Positions 20,490-33,290 are shown, numbered from the stretch's first letter. The stretch is DNA of 64,000 bases from Ichthyophis bannanicus (GCA_033557465.1 CM066047.1:558001-622000); one strand, 5' to 3'. Numbers and translations are program-made. Notes: generated from the sequence alone by a model not told the origin.

Positions 20490-21975
20490 CTGTTATGCCG
20501 GCCAGACCTCGGTGTTTGGTTTGTGGAACCAGAAGAGGTATGGTTTCGGAGGCAGGTATTTTTGTAGGGGGTGTGCACAAGAGGCCACTGCAATGGAGCA
20601 GACCCTTCATGACGGGCCAGAACAGGAAGGGTCTCTATCCCCACCTCTGGAGGGACAGGAGGTAGCAGGGGCCTCACCTGCTTCTCAGGAGCCTTCTCCC
20701 TTTACCCCGGCCATCCCCGGCCCATCCTCCTCTCAAGGTCTGGGAGAGGGGGGTGTCTCCGGGATGTTTTTTTGCCATAGTTAGTGCTTCTGCTCCACCA
20801 GGCCTTCTGCTTACGCCAGCAGGAGACAATAGGAACCCCCGCGGCGTTGGAGTGGGGCAAAAAAAGGCCTGGAGTGCTCAGTGAGGAGCTGGAGGTGCTA
20901 CTGGCGAAGCGACTTAAGCCCGCAGAGGACAGGCAGAGGCACTTGCCGTTGTCTGAGGGTCTGGAGGAGGAAGACCTGGACATAGAGCTGGATTTGGAGG
21001 AAGAGCTCGAAGAAGGAGAAATTCCGGAAAAGGAAGACTGAACATGGATAGTCAGGGACTTCTGTAGAGAGGATTTGCCGGTGCTTAATATGCCTGGGGG
21101 GTCCTCCAGCGGAAGAGGATGCTCTAGAGGATCCGCTTCTGCGAGCGGTATGGAAGACGCAATTGGGTCTTTCCCATACATAGGATGGTGCAGCAGATGA
21201 TCCAGGATGAGTAGGATCTGCCGGAGACCGGTCTTTGGGGGACTAAGGTTATGGTGTGCCTCTATCCGTTGTCGGATCAGGATACAGAACTTTTTTGATC
21301 TCCGAAGGTGGACACGGCAGTTTTGGCTGTCACTAAGAAGGTGACTATTCCAGTGGAAGGTGCTGCAGCATTGAAGGATACACAGGATAAAAAGTTAGAA
21401 ATGTTGTTGCAACAGGCTTTTGATGTGAATGCCCTTTCCCTTCAAGCCTGCATCTGTGAACCTGGATGGCGTGAGTCTGCCTCTGCCTGTCCCGGTGTGT
21501 GCAACAGGGCGAGCCAGATCAATCTGGGGAAGCATCTATGTTGGAATCGAGGGCGGCTTATCTGGTGGATATCCTTTATGACCTCATTAGAGGACTCTCG
21601 GAGCATGGCCTTGGTGGTCGTGGCCCGCCGTTATTTGTGACTCTGTAATTGGGCGGCAGACAATTCTTCCAAGTCCTGGCTCAGTAAGCTGCCCTTCAGG
21701 GGCAGGCTGTTGTTCGGGGAGGACCTGGAAAAATTGGTCAAGGACTTGGGAGAGTCTAAAGATGGGTGGCTGCTGGAGGACAAGCAGAAGCAGAGCTGCA
21801 TTCCCTCAGCCCCCCTAGGGGGTCAGTAGCAGGAATTCAAGCATTTTCGATTTCCACGCCTGGCCCCTTAACAGAGGGGACGATTTCCCTCAAGGATGCA
21901 GGGGTTTCGAGGTTTTGGGGGAACGGGGTGAGTATTCACTGCCACCCTGTTCTCTGAGCCTAAGAAATCCCAATG
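20490..21975 (+). pseudogene. DIRS-B gag relic
   Basis: It begins MPARPRCLVCGTRRG and, after one frame change, FCRGCAQEATAMEQ, giving the same C-x2-C … C-x2-C head as DIRS-A. An acidic tract follows at 20,940-21,040 (EGLEEEDLDIELDLEEELEE). The helical domain is at 21,308-21,780 (KVTIPVEGAA, ALSLQACICEPGW, SKLPFRGRLLFGEDLEKLVK in shifting frames). Stops are frequent. The parallel with A identifies it with confidence, although no stretch exceeds 110 codons. Confidence 0.75.
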
Positions 21976-22490
21976 AAGCAAGGGGGGCCCAGGTGGAGGT
22001 GCAGCCAGTAGGTGGCTGGCTGCAGGACTTGTACTCCGCTTGGGCCAAAATCACATCTGATTGATGGGTGTTAAGAGGTCATTCGGGAGGGGTACGCCCT
22101 AGAGTGGGCTTGACCAATCGGCAGCTCCTTCATGCAGTCTCCGTGCAACGTGCGGGCCAAAGTGGTGGCGGTAAGAGAACAGCATGAGGCATCTCGTGAG
22201 GCTCAGGGCCATGGTGCCAATTCCCCGGGACCAGTACAGTTGCAGTCAATACTTCATTTATTTTGTGGTGCCAAAGGAGGACGGGGCCTTCTGCTCGATT
22301 CTCAACCTCAGGCGAGTAAACCACTGCCTGCGGGTGCTGCATTTTCACATGGAGACCTTGCGGTTTGTCATAATGGCAGTCCACAGCGGGGAGTTGCTTG
22401 ACGTCTCTCAGCCTAGTGAAGGCATACCTGCATATTCCCATACGTCCGGAACATCAGCAGTTCCTCAGGTTTGCGGTGCCCTGTCACGCC
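21976..22490 (+). pseudogene. DIRS-B reverse transcriptase, start only
   Basis: Blocks WLQDLYSAWAKITSD, FVVPKEDGAFCSILNLRRV and LRVLHFHMETLRFVIMAVHS are equivalent to 13,170-13,560 of A. The reading stops at 22,490 within the sequence that in A leads to RFLRFAVPMG, so the YLDD box is not present. Confidence 0.8.
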
Positions 22491-23608
22491 ACCACCACGT
22501 GCCTCTAGCTTAGAGGGGCGTGGATTATTAGAGGAACTTTCTGCTATCCGCTTTTTCAGCTTTGTCAAACTATTTCCCCACAGTGCCCTCTGGGAAATGT
22601 AGTCTTTGTTTAGCTGTATGGGCGCATCAGGCAGGAAGTTGTAGTCAGGCTCAACGAGGTAAGGCAAATGACAGAAATTTATTTTGTACACAATGGTTCG
22701 AATATACCACATACAGGATTAGTTGTTCAGGACTCTTTGAAGTAGAGCATTGTCCAAAAACAAACCCAAACACAAAAATGGCTGTTTAAAGGTTCTCTAT
22801 AGTTCAGGATACACAGTCTTTAACAGCAAGGATATTGAATTCCCTTTTTAGCCTTGCTGGCTAAAGCACAAAAACAAAATCACATTTAAAGTCTGTGGTA
22901 GTTTAGCTTCTATTCAGCTTCCAACCTTTCTTGGCTACCTTCCAAGTAAACAGATATAATTCAGGGGCAAAAGAAAGCTTTGTTGTAATAGCTACTTTAG
23001 CTTAACCCAGTGTCCTCATTCCAGCAGCAGGTGATTAACAAGCTTATCACAGTTCCAGGCTTGCTCCTTAGTCCCCGTAAACTTCCCCTTCACAAACACA
23101 TGGGAATCACGGCCACCCTGCTTGTGGAATATAGGTAACTTTTTCCTGGAAGACTTTCTTTCAGGACTGGCTTGCTTTCTCTACGTTCCCAGGTTTAAAG
23201 CTTGGCAAAAGGAACAGTCCATGGGAGTGTCCTCATCATTCAGCTTCACATCGGGCTCTCCCAGCTTCATGGGTTCTGACTCCCCGTCTCGCTCACAGTT
23301 CTCAGCTAACAGCCTCCCGGGGAATCTTGGAGTCTCTCTTGTTCCTAGCTCCAAACTCTCCTGCAGACGTGCTATATGCCAATTAGCACTTTCTTCTCCT
23401 GGAAGCTCAATTCCTCTGCTCTGCTCAGCATCAGTCAAGCTTCCCTTGCTTGTATCTGTGCCTCTGCTCGTGTCAGCCTGGCTTCCTGCTTCTCTTCCCC
23501 CTTTCTCAGTCTGGCATGGGTTTATATTTCCAGGGCTCTAGCTTCAACCCCTCCCTACTCAGGTGACTGCAATCAGCCTGACTTCGGGCACCTGAGTGCT
23601 TGCAGACC
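22491..23608 (-). mobile_element. Putative solo LTR or unclassified insert in DIRS-B
   Basis: A block with no DIRS similarity interrupts the element. On the minus strand it shows a possible promoter (GGAAATATAAACCCATGCC, about 23,515-23,535) and, some 840 bases later, a polyadenylation signal (AATAAATTTCTGTCATTTG, about 22,665-22,690). The end reads GGTGGCGTGACA. Promoter and AATAAA in this order suit a long terminal repeat without an internal region. I could not find the matching target duplication, and there is no coding sequence, so the class is open. Confidence 0.35.
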
Positions 23609-23885
23609 CTGGTGATTTCAACATTGCTGAAAGCAGAGAGGAAGTCTACCTCTTTAGCTTATATTTGGGTCTGGCGCCTATTTGAAGCATGGTTTGTGGA
23701 CAGGCAGGTGAGGCTGGCCGCAGCCTCCGTGCCCATCGTATTGATATTCTTGCAGGCCGGGTTCGATAAGGGTCTGGCGCCGAGTTCCTTGGAGTACAGC
23801 TGGCGGCAATCGCTTGTTATCATGGAAAGGTCCAGGGAGTAGCGTTGGGTATGCACCCGGATGTGAACTAGCTGTTGCGCCTGTT
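23609..23885 (+). pseudogene. DIRS-B recombinase, amino part
   Basis: LLKAERKSTSLAYIWVWRLF, VPIVLIFLQAGFDKGLAPSS and LAIACYHGKVQGVALG-like reading match 15,070-15,290 in DIRS-A. It ends at MHPDVN and an in-frame stop. No catalytic residue lies in this part. Confidence 0.8.
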
Positions 23886-24451
23886 TGAGTGAGTTTTTCT
23901 TTGGACCTGAGTCGGGTGTTTGCAGGGGAAAAAGCTACACTTATCTGAGGCCTTTGTTTCCGTTTTTTGGATGGCAACAAGCAAGGCAGGGAAAACTCCC
24001 ATGCAGGGCGCACCGGGGTATTTTGACCTCGACCAGCCTCTGCCATGTCTGTGCAGATGGGGGCCAGTCAGCAGAGGCCATGTTGGTTGCTGAAAGATCT
24101 GCCGCAGGGGCACTCAAACCAGCTGCGACGGTGGCAGAGGTTGCTGGTGCACAGTTGGCCCAGCTGCGTGGTCTCCTTGAGACAGGAAAGGCTGCCGTAT
24201 TATCCCCAGCCTCAGTAGAGTCGGAGGATGTGCTGAAAGGAACTTCTGGATTTGAGGGGGGGGGGGGCGGCCCGGCCCGGCCCTGGAGATCGAGGTGGAG
24301 GAGGGGGAGCTGAGGGTCTTTCGGAAATAAGAGCTCCCGGCTCTGATTTCACTATCGCTGGGAGTGCTGAACATGACAGTGGCCCCTCCACCAGAGGCAT
24401 CCTCTCTGGAGGACCCATTGCTGCAGGGCTTTCGAGCTCCCTGGGGTGTAT
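23886..24451 (+). pseudogene. DIRS-C gag, first part
   Basis: The start is hard to frame. AEDVLKGTSGFEG, EIEVEEGELRVFRK-like acidic sequence and ASSLEDPLLQGFRAPWGV (24,395-24,445) correspond to EAELEDPLLQTFRKS of DIRS-A at 12,306-12,345. A G-run near 24,258-24,268 disturbs the frame. The gene resumes behind L2-B at 33,567. Confidence 0.6.
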
Positions 24452-24533
24452 TGGAACTACCTCAAATTGCAATAAGAATTGTACCGTTGAACTCTGTATC
24501 CACTCAACACTACAATATTTACTTGTTTGCTTA

Positions 24534-24548
24534 GAAATGCCTAAAATC
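24534..24548. repeat. L1 target-site duplication, left copy
   Basis: GAAATGCCTAAAATC, identical to 29,948-29,962. The site lies in the 5' part of L2-B. Confidence 0.95.
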
Positions 24549-24681
24549 GGGGGGCGGAGCCTGATGTCCAGCAGGATAGTCGCATAGCGCTGAGGCTCCC
24601 GAGAGGCCTACCAAGACTCCTGAATTTTGAACCGTTTTAATTCTGAATATTGCTTTGACTCTACCGGGGTACCTTGGGGTG

Positions 24682-25530
24682 ATGGCGGGGACCAAACCAG
24701 CACGTCTAGATTTCGGGACCCCAACAAATTCCCATGGTAAACGCTCCAAAACCGAGCCCCCGTCTCTGCAGAAGCAGCCCGCACCTCGGGAAGGTCCCGA
24801 GATGCAGCAGGAGATCCTCACTGAAATATGAGGGGTAAAAGACCTTGTGCAATCCAACGGGGAGTCACTCCGAGCGCTGCGTGAAGATTTCGGCATACTG
24901 CAAAGCAAACTTGAAGGGCTTTCCCTACGACAAGACAAAATGGAAGGCATACTGGACTCACACACGGTCCGGTTGGCGAAACTTGACAAAGTAGAGCGCC
25001 AGATACGGGCCCTTCAGAAAGAAGTGGAAGATGGCAACAATCGGGCCCGCCGCAATAACATACGGCTCGTGGGCATACCGGAGGTAGCTGAGTCTGGAGA
25101 CATGAAGGAGTTTCTTTGTAAGGCGCTTCCTTCCCTACTTCGGATCACATTTGCTAAAGACCTGGAGATTGACCGGGCTCATCGAGTGCCCTCAAATATG
25201 GCGCTCAATCGGAAGACCCCGCGGCCTATTATCTTTCGGCTCTTAAGATACCAACATGTTGAGCAAATTCTGAATGCCGCTCGCGCAAAAGGCCCCATCG
25301 AGTTTGAGGGCCACCGGATATCCTTCTTTCCTGATTTGGCTAAGCCCACGGTTGATCGCAGAAAGCGATTCCTGGAATTTCGACCGAGGCTACAACAACT
25401 GCAAGCTCGCTATGGCCTGATGTACCCGGCTAAACTCAGGGTAACGCTGCACAACCAGACCAGAACATTTGATGATCCTGAATTACTTGCGGAATATTTG
25501 GAGTCCAAAGAGGCAGATCAGATGCGTTGA
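24682..25530 (+). pseudogene. L1 ORF1 protein with one premature stop
   Basis: The start is the ATG at 24,682 (MAGTKPARLDFGTP). A TGA at 24,829 interrupts the otherwise open 282-codon frame, and reading resumes in the same frame. A coiled coil follows (SLRALREDFGILQSKLEGLS … DKVERQIRALQKEVED), then the RRM-like domain (RRNNIRLVGIPE, IDRAHRVP, PRPIIFRLLRY) and the C-terminal domain (FFPDLAKPTVDRRKRFLEF, YPAKLRVTL). ORF1 binds RNA as a trimer. An L1 ORF1 by domain order and by its place before ORF2. Confidence 0.92.
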
Positions 25531-25931
25531 TCCAAGGAATACTTAGCTAATTGACCTTATATTGGTAAAACCCGCCATATTGTTTTCGGACGCTCTCTAC
25601 CTTAGAGACTGCCTTGGCAATTCACAGCCTTGGCTTTCACTAGCCTTGATGGCCCTGATCTATCATGCCCACAGCTACTTCGGTGGAGATCGGAGACTAT
25701 AATAACAGAAGGGTTCAAATATTACAATCGCACTCTCTTGGGCCTCCTCCCGCAGACATATGGTCGCCATTTATATTTGGGGTTATGCTTCTTCTCTGGG
25801 GCACTTCGGTGCTTGTTTTCTCATATGGGGTGTATCTGGTATCTTAATTGATGTGTATGATATAGATGTACAGATGTGGTATATATTCCATACTCGCCTG
25901 CGCTTTTACTTCAAATGTATGACAATGTCTT

Positions 25932-28900
25932 ATGGCCCTATGTAAGGTTTTTTCATTGAACGTAAAGGGAATCAACAACCCGATTAAAAGAAAGAAAATC
26001 CTTAGTTATTTGAGTCATGAAAAAGCGGATCTGGTTTTTCTTCAGGAAACGCACTTAAATTCTACCGAAACTCTGAAACTCAATATTAAACCTTACATGG
26101 TAGCTGCCTACTCTCCGGCTGTTTCTAAGAAATGTGGGGTAGCTATTCTGGTGAGGAAATCCTTGCCTGTCACCATTATTGCCACTAGCTCTGACACGGA
26201 GGGCAGATGGTCCCGCGTCCATCTTAAAATTGGACACCTTGAACTAACATGTATATGTATATATGCCCCCAATGTGGATAATCCTGCCTTTTTTGCTACC
26301 ATTGCTCAGGTTGCGCAGGCCTCTGCTAGCACCTCACTGATAATAGGTGGCGACTTTAATCAAGTCGTCGATCCTCTGATAGACAGGCAACCGCCTAGAA
26401 CGAGTGGCCTGCCCAAGAGCTCCCTCACACTCACCTCCTTGATCAAAGATCTCGCTTTAGTGGATCTTTGGAGATTGTTGCATCCTGCTGAACTGGAATT
26501 TACTTTCTATTCTCCCCCCCATCTATCACAGTCCAGAATAGATTTTTTCCTAATATCTAAAGTGCTGGTATCTCAGGTAGACACAGCGATGATTCACCCA
26601 TTACATATCTCAGACCATGCTGCCATTTCCTTCCAGTTGCACGCTAACCTGCCCAGTGGGAATCCGGGAAATTGGTTTTTTGATAGGACCCTGCTAGAGC
26701 AACAAGAGTTTGTTAGACATTCGGGCCGCCATTCAGGACTATTTCCATTTTAACTTACCACATGATACCATGGGCTGGGCTTGGTGGGAGGGCTTTAAAG
26801 CTGCCATTCGTGCAACCATTACTAGCTATCAAATTCGCTTGGGGAAACAGCGTAAGCAACAGTTATTAATATTAGAGCAACAAATTAAAACTGGGGAACG
26901 GGTTCTTACTTCCCGCACTGATCCTTGTGTGTTGTTACGATTGCAACGCCTACGCTTTCAATATAACTCAATCCTGTCTGCTGCAGCTTCTAAAAATATC
27001 GCATCGCAGCAAGGGATGTACTATCGGGAAAGCAACCGTGCTGGTAGACTCTTAGCTAATGCCTTGAAAGGTCAAAAAGAAGCCAAACGGGTAGCGGCTC
27101 TCCGAAACCCGGTAGGAGGGGACATAGTGACAAATAATACAGAGATAGTAGAGCTTTTCCGGGATTTTTATACTCGTCTTTATAAATCAGAATGTGACTT
27201 CACGTCAGAGGCTTTTGAGCGATTATTATCCGGAATCCAACGGCCGACCCTCTCTGAAGAGGATAGGGTTGCGATGGATAAACCCTTCTCTACTAATGAA
27301 ATTCACTCTGCCCTTAAACGTGTGGCCTCGGGACGCGCCGCAGGCCCTGACGGTCTTCCGGCCGAATTTTATAAAACGTTCAGTGCTGATCTAGCCCCCC
27401 ACCTAAAACTCTATTTCACTGCTCTGGCTGAAGACACATCTTGCTTGGGATCCTTTTCGGCGGCGAATGTGGTAGTATTTGAAAAAGAAGGGAGGGATCC
27501 GCTGTTAACAGCTAACTACCGCCCAATCTCCCTTCTTAACGCAGACTATAAAATTTTTGCGACTATCTTAGCCTCTCGACTATCTGACCAAATGTCTACA
27601 CTAATCCACCCTGATCAATGTGGTTTTATACCCGGAAGATCCACTGCCGACAACGCTAGGACTTTGTCATGTTTTGACTAATGCTGCAAGCCTAGATCTA
27701 CCACTAGTTGGCCTCTCCCTAGACGCCGAGAAAGCCTTCGACCGTCTAGAATGGCCCTTCTTATTTGCTGTTCTCCGTTGGTACGGCTTTGGGGAGGGCT
27801 TTCTCCGGTTTCTTCAAGTCATGTATGCCGAACCCACAGCCAGTATATGTATGTGTGAATGCTATCAAATCTCAGCCATTCAGCCTTCAAAGAGGTACAC
27901 GCCAAGGGTGCCCCCTATCTCCTCTGCTCTTTGACTTAGCGCTCGAACCTCTAGCCCTGTTACTTAGGCAGTCCGCAGACATCCGAGGTGCCCCCTTTAG
28001 ACACAGAGAGATCAAACTCTCCGCTTATGCAGATGATCTTATGCTTTTTATAACTTTGGACTCGGTCCCAGTAGTCTTAGAATTACTAGACAGGTATTCG
28101 CAGCTCTCGGGCTATAAGATCAACTGGACCAAATCGGTTGCTTTCCCACTTAACCACCGGGTACATGCGGCCGACATGCAAGCCTTTCCCTTTCTCTGGC
28201 AGCATAGTATGGTGAAATATCTTGGGGTCTATTATTGCTATCCTTTAGAGGACACTATTAGTTTCAACGCCAAGGCGATAATCTCCAAAGTCCGTGAACT
28301 TACCAATCGGTGGTCTCCACTAACCCTTACATGGTGGGGCCGCTTGGAAACAGTGAAAATGATGATAGTTCCTAAAGTGAACTACATTCTCGAAATGCTA
28401 CCATGTTTACTGCCCTGACACATCTACAAAGATATAGAAGGCCTTCTTATCCGTTATTTATGGCAGGGTAAAACACCCAGGATAGCTAAACAACACTTGC
28501 AATCTGATAAAGCGAGAGGAGGAGCTAGATTTCCAGATTTTCTCAAATATCATAAAGCCTTCCTCTTAAAGCAAGGTGCCCGTTGGTTGGATACCCCGGC
28601 AGCAGGCCGCCCGGTGTGGCTAGATATTGAAGAAGAGCTTAGTGGACCAGTTCCGCTGGCCTACTTCCCCGGAATGTGCCATCATTCAGACTCCCGCCAT
28701 TCACCAATGGTTGTAGACACTCTAGTGGCCTTTAATGCCCTCATTCAATCTTTGGGTCCGCAGGCGTGCCCCCTGGACCATCTCCCGATATGGCATAACT
28801 CTCGATTTCAAATTAACAAAAAAACGATAGCATGGAGACCCTGGTACTCCAGGGGGATTTGGACACCTAAGCAGCTGTTTGCTGGGGATCGCTGGAAAAC

Positions 28901-29723
28901 CTTTAATGCTTTACAAACGGAATTTGGTCTACCAGCGAAATATTACTTTCAATGGGTGCAGCTCCAACATTGCCTTAAAGGCGCTCGGGTCATTCCGCGC
29001 TCTGATACTAGCGTGGAAGGGCTGTCAGAGGTGATTCGTTGTATCGGGAGTCTACCAGGGGTGGCATCTAACTTTTATAAAATACTCACTCATAGTCCAG
29101 GCAGGGACACCCCTAGGGCCCAGCAGGCATGGGAGCGCGAATTGCACATCACTTTAACTCCCCAGCAATGGAAGATAGTCTGGAGCAAAGTGGTGCTGGT
29201 CTCTAGATCCGCCTCTGTCACTCAAACGCTCTTCTATTTTGCCCACAGATGCTTTTATACTCCTGAGAAGATGGCCAAATGGAATGTCAATACAAGCTAT
29301 CGATGTTGGTCATGCCATACAGCGGTGGGTACCTTCGCCCATGTTATCTATGAATGTCCAGCACTACAGCAATATTGGGGGCGGGTTTGGGACCGGATAC
29401 AAAGTATCCTACACTTCCGGGAGCCCCTTTCTTGGAAGATTGTGGGACTTCGCTCTGTGGCGGGGATCCCCTCTCTTCCCAGGACAGGCCGCTTCCTCCT
29501 GGATTTTATGTTGGGTATGGCTGTATGCTTAGTCACGAAAAATTGGAAGAATGGCTCCCGCCTAACTTTTACCGAATGGTGGAATTCTGTCTGCTTATAT
29601 AGTACATATGAGCAGATACCTCGTCGGATGGCATTCCAGGTTCAGGACTGCTCTCACTTGTCTAAGTGGCAGATGCTTAATGACTATGTTCAGATTGCCA
29701 GATGCTCCAATATAGCCGTATAG
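25932..29723 (+). pseudogene. L1 ORF2: endonuclease and reverse transcriptase
   Basis: The frame opens with FSLNVKGINNPIKRKKIL and has LVFLQETHLN, IIGGDFNQVVDP, SRIDFFLISKV and SDHAAISF, the residues of the L1 endonuclease. A frame change near 26,720 leads to the linker and the polymerase start (GRAAGPDGLPAEFYK, ANYRPISLLNADYKIF). Another near 27,660 leads to LDAEKAFDRLEWPFLF. A third near 27,845 leads to GTRQGCPLSPLLFDL and the catalytic AYADDLMLF near 28,025. A TGA at 28,416 interrupts. The last 408 codons include a Cys/His cluster (CWSCH … FAHVIYECPAL, about 29,305-29,365), typical of L1. Confidence 0.92.
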
Positions 29724-29947
29724 CTACACTCATCATGTTGCAGATAATTATATTATCTCGAAAGATAATAATGTGTATATACACCCGATACTGGATTGTT
29801 ACGTATCCCAGAGAAGAAGCAGGGGGGGAGGGGGGTGGTGGGGGTTTATTGTCCGTGATTGTATAATATTATTTGTTCATGTCTTCTATTCTGTATGTCC
29901 TTTTGTTTCGATGTTCCAAAATGAAAATAAAAGTTTAAAAAAAAAAA

Positions 29948-29962
29948 GAAATGCCTAAAATC
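29948..29962. repeat. L1 target-site duplication, right copy
   Basis: GAAATGCCTAAAATC directly after the A-rich tail, identical to 24,534-24,548. L2-B continues behind it. Confidence 0.95.
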
Positions 29963-30188
29963 ACACAAGGAACTGTACTGTTTCAATCTTATACTTAAAC
30001 TCACCCAATTTAATTTAATTTGACTAGAAGTGTACCTGAAAAATATATCTTACAACCTATATCCTAGAACTGCATAGACATTGTACCATCTAAATTGTAC
30101 CAAGTAAATTTGTACCCACCTGATACATCTACCAGTCCTCTTCCACATAGGCCTCCCCTACACTCAATCACCTCACTAAAATACAAAA

Positions 30189-31300
30189 TGGCCTCCATAA
30201 AATTTAAAAGCCTTCCCCTTCCTCTCCTACTAGCAGCTCTCCTGATACAACACTCATACACATACAAAGCCAACCACATCCCATATAATAGCATCCCCGT
30301 CATTCATAACCCTAACCGAATTCTAGCACATGCCCCAATATACTCCCACTCTTTTAATCAATACCCACGCTACAACTCCCACAGACACTATCCTAGACTA
30401 ATTCAGATAAACCCTCAACATCATGGCAACGTAAATGACTCCCCCAACACAAGTACTAAATTAAAACTCATCCTAATAAACATTTGCGCCATACGAAACA
30501 AGATACCAATCATCATTGACATAAGAGATAAAACACCAGACATTATTTTTATTACTGAGACATGGCTTGCACCCACAGACTTGATCCTATTAAACCAGCT
30601 AACTACATCACAATATGATGTGTTCAACTGCCACCGAGACATGAAAAGAGGAGGTGGTGCTCTCATACTCACTAAAAAAAGACCTGCAATACACTCTAAT
30701 AAACTCAAACAATGTTGATGGCATGGACCTCATCAATATTGAAAGTAAAACCCTTGCATTCGCCCTCATCTACAGACCTCCATCAGCTGATCATAAAAAC
30801 CTCTCCCCCATCCTTGAAATCACATGCACAGCATCTCAAAACAAACCACTCATAATTCTAGGTGATTTGAACCTCCCATCTCTAAACCAATCCCAAGTAG
30901 ATAACTTCATGGACTCTGACACAAATGGGATATAATCAGATAATCCACGACCCCACTCACACGAAGGGCAACTCATTAGATCTCATATTTCTCCCTACCC
31001 CCTTTAATAACCACCAACTACACCCCCCCCCCAATAATAACTGAAGTACCATGGTCTGACCACCATTTGATAACATTCCACATCTTAGCACAAACACCCT
31101 CAGCAACTACAAACATAACACCACACCAATCACGTTTCACCCACTTCGATAAGAATACATTTCTCGAAAAGGTACTGCCCAAACTCACCTCAAAACCTAC
31201 CAGACATCAACTCCACTATAGATCATTGGCATCTAATAATCCAGGAAGCAGCCAGCCGCCCCCACAAGACTCACATATAAACAAATGAAAGAAATCTGAA
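30189..31300 (+). pseudogene. L2-B endonuclease domain
   Basis: After an amino stretch (MASIKFKSLPLPLLLAALLI, possibly the real start) come LILINICAIRNKIPIIIDI, DIIFITETWLAP, GGGALILTKK, then in a new frame LAFALIYRPPS, LIILGDLNLPS, and NSLDLIFLP with a WSDHHLITF-like block near 31,060. This is the apurinic-type endonuclease of L2-group LINEs. Frame changes near 30,690 and 30,930, a C-run at 31,023-31,032 and stops make it dead. Confidence 0.85.
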
Positions 31301-33290
31301 AAATGGTTTACGAAAGACCTCGCTAAGTTACAAAAACAACTGAGGAAACAAGAAAAAAGATGGAGAAAAACAAAATCAAACGAAGACAAAACCAAGTACG
31401 TAAGCATACTCAATGATTATAAGAATGCAATTAACAAATCAAAAAGAGACTACCATTCCAAAGTAATAAATTTAGCCATCAATCGACCGAGAGAACTATT
31501 CGCGATTGTGAAAACATTGACAAAAACACAAAACTCAGAACCCAAACAATCCACTATAAGTGTACAAACTCTAGCAACACATTTTGCTGAGAAACTAAAG
31601 AGAAAACCCCTTATTCCATCTACAATACTACAATCAAATACGAAAATCAACAACGAATGGATGACCTTTCAATTGGTCGAACAAAAACACCTCAAAATTA
31701 TAACAGTGATCAGTACCACTACCTCCCCGCTTGACCCATGCCCTGTATCATGGATCAAATCCACAAAAGAAGACCTTGCTGAAAACATTCACTACATAAT
31801 TAACCAATCACTTTCACAAGGCATTATGCCTAATGCCTTAAAACTTACTTCCATTCGCCCCATCATATAAAGCAATAAACTCGACCCAAAAGACCCAAAT
31901 TCATACAGGCCCATAGCCAGCATACCTTTCATTGCTAAAATAATAGAAAAAACCATACAACTGCAATGACAAGACCACATTGATGAGCACAAACCTCTTG
32001 ATTCACACCAATTCGGATTCCGTCCCTTCCATGGAGTTGAAACTCTCCTTATTGCACTGATGGATCTTCTCATCAGAGGCACAGATGACGCCAACCAAGG
32101 TTTCCTACTACTCTTTATAGATATATCCGCTGCATTTGACAGCATCAACCACAACATACTGATCAATAGACTAGAAAACGTAGGAATAGGAGGGACAGTT
32201 CTTGAATGGTTCAAGTCATACATCTCAAACAGATTAATACGTGTTCAAATAGGCCAGGACACCTCCGAAACATTCCCCCAGGGACAGGGAATCCCCCAAG
32301 GCTCAGCCCTCTCCGCCCTCCTCTTCAACTTGTACCTACAACCCATTACAAGTATATTTAAACACAAAATCAACCATTTTATATACGCTGATGACATCAT
32401 GCTCGCTATCCCCATTAACTCTAACAGCCCCAAATATGACATCCTATCCGAATGCATGAGCGAGACCGCCTCTTGGTTTGAAACCAACTATCTTAGCATC
32501 AACTTTAAAAAAAACGGAAGCAATGTTCGTATCAAGAAAACCAGTTGCTGATAACACCTACCCAACAACAGTCACAATAAACAAAACAACTATACCTGTT
32601 AAAGAAGTAAAATACCTAGGAGTAGTAATAGACCACGCCCTCACCATGCTCCCTCACATAAAACAGACAGTGAAAACAATATTCTATAAACTTAAGACAA
32701 TACAGCACCTAAGACCCCTCCTTGACACACATGACTTTAGATCAGTAGTCAGTACACTCATCACCCCCCACTTCGACTATTGTAATAGTCTCCTAATTGG
32801 CCTCCCACTAAAGAATATATCTGTTACAAAGAGCCCAGAACATATGTGCCAAGGTAATTTCAAAAGCTTGACTAACTGACCACGTGAACCCAATACTGTT
32901 AGAATTACATTGGCTCCCTATAAATAGCCGAATAAAATATAAAATTCTACTAACAACATTCAAACTCCTTAATGACATCTCCCCTTCACACTTATCCACC
33001 CTACTTCACGCCCCATCAAAAACAAGATCGCGCAGACAAAACGAAACTCACTCTCTCAACATACAAACAACAATCAGAAGAACAAAAAAAACCACAAGCT
33101 CTAGAACCTTCTCCTTCACTGCCCCCACTCTCTGGAACGAACTACCAATATCCCTTCGCTTGATAAAAGACCTCCTCCAATTCAAAAAAGAGCTCAAAAC
33201 CTACCTCTTCTCCGACCACTTTGACATCCCCTACCACCAGGGAACCACCTCCCAGCAATCACAAAAAACTTACACACAAAGCTCATGAAA
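31301..33290 (+). pseudogene. L2-B reverse transcriptase
   Basis: Blocks in order: linker rich in Lys (about 31,320-31,480), DPCPVSWIKSTKEDLAENI, SYRPIASIPFIAKI-like (31,895-31,945), FGFRPFHGVETLL, FLLLFIDISAAFDSINHN, GIPQGSALSALLFNLYL, the catalytic FIYADDIMLA (32,377-32,405), KYLGVVIDHALTMLPHI, HFDYCNSLL, LHWLPINSRIKYKILL, and TLWNELPISLR with FKKELKTYLF at the end (to 33,290). Frame changes near 31,870, 32,510 and 32,870 are seen. It is an L2-type ORF2 by the carboxy-terminal LHWLP and LWNELP signatures. Confidence 0.9.

Larger units (their letters stand above)
19466..23885 (+). mobile_element. DIRS-B: deleted DIRS element of the A type
   Basis: It starts TTCCTTATCGTTCCTCC, like DIRS-A. 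It carries leader, gag relic, polymerase start and then, after a 1.1-kb foreign insert, the amino part of the recombinase. The rest of the polymerase and RNase H, about 1.4 kb by comparison with A, is missing at the insert. The 3' half is absent: at 23,885 the sequence changes to DIRS-C. From 19,640 to 20,490 is leader with an A-run at 19,749-19,766 and a G-run at 20,340-20,355, with no gene. Confidence 0.8.
24549..29947 (+). mobile_element. L1-clade LINE, full-length with target duplication
   Basis: It runs from GGGGGGCGGAGCCTGATG to an AATAAAAGTTTAAAA-type poly(A) end and is bounded by identical 15-base copies of GAAATGCCTAAAATC. It has a 133-base leader, ORF1 (24,682-25,530), a 400-base spacer and ORF2 (25,932-29,723), in the order of a complete L1. 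The short leader is unlike the long mammalian one. One stop in ORF1, and three frame changes and one stop in ORF2, show that it is inactive but fairly young. Confidence 0.95.

Noticed and set aside
24252..24587. 111-codon Gly-rich frame as a gene
   Set aside because: It runs across the DIRS-C gag, the L2-B start and the L1 start, so it is an accidental joint frame.
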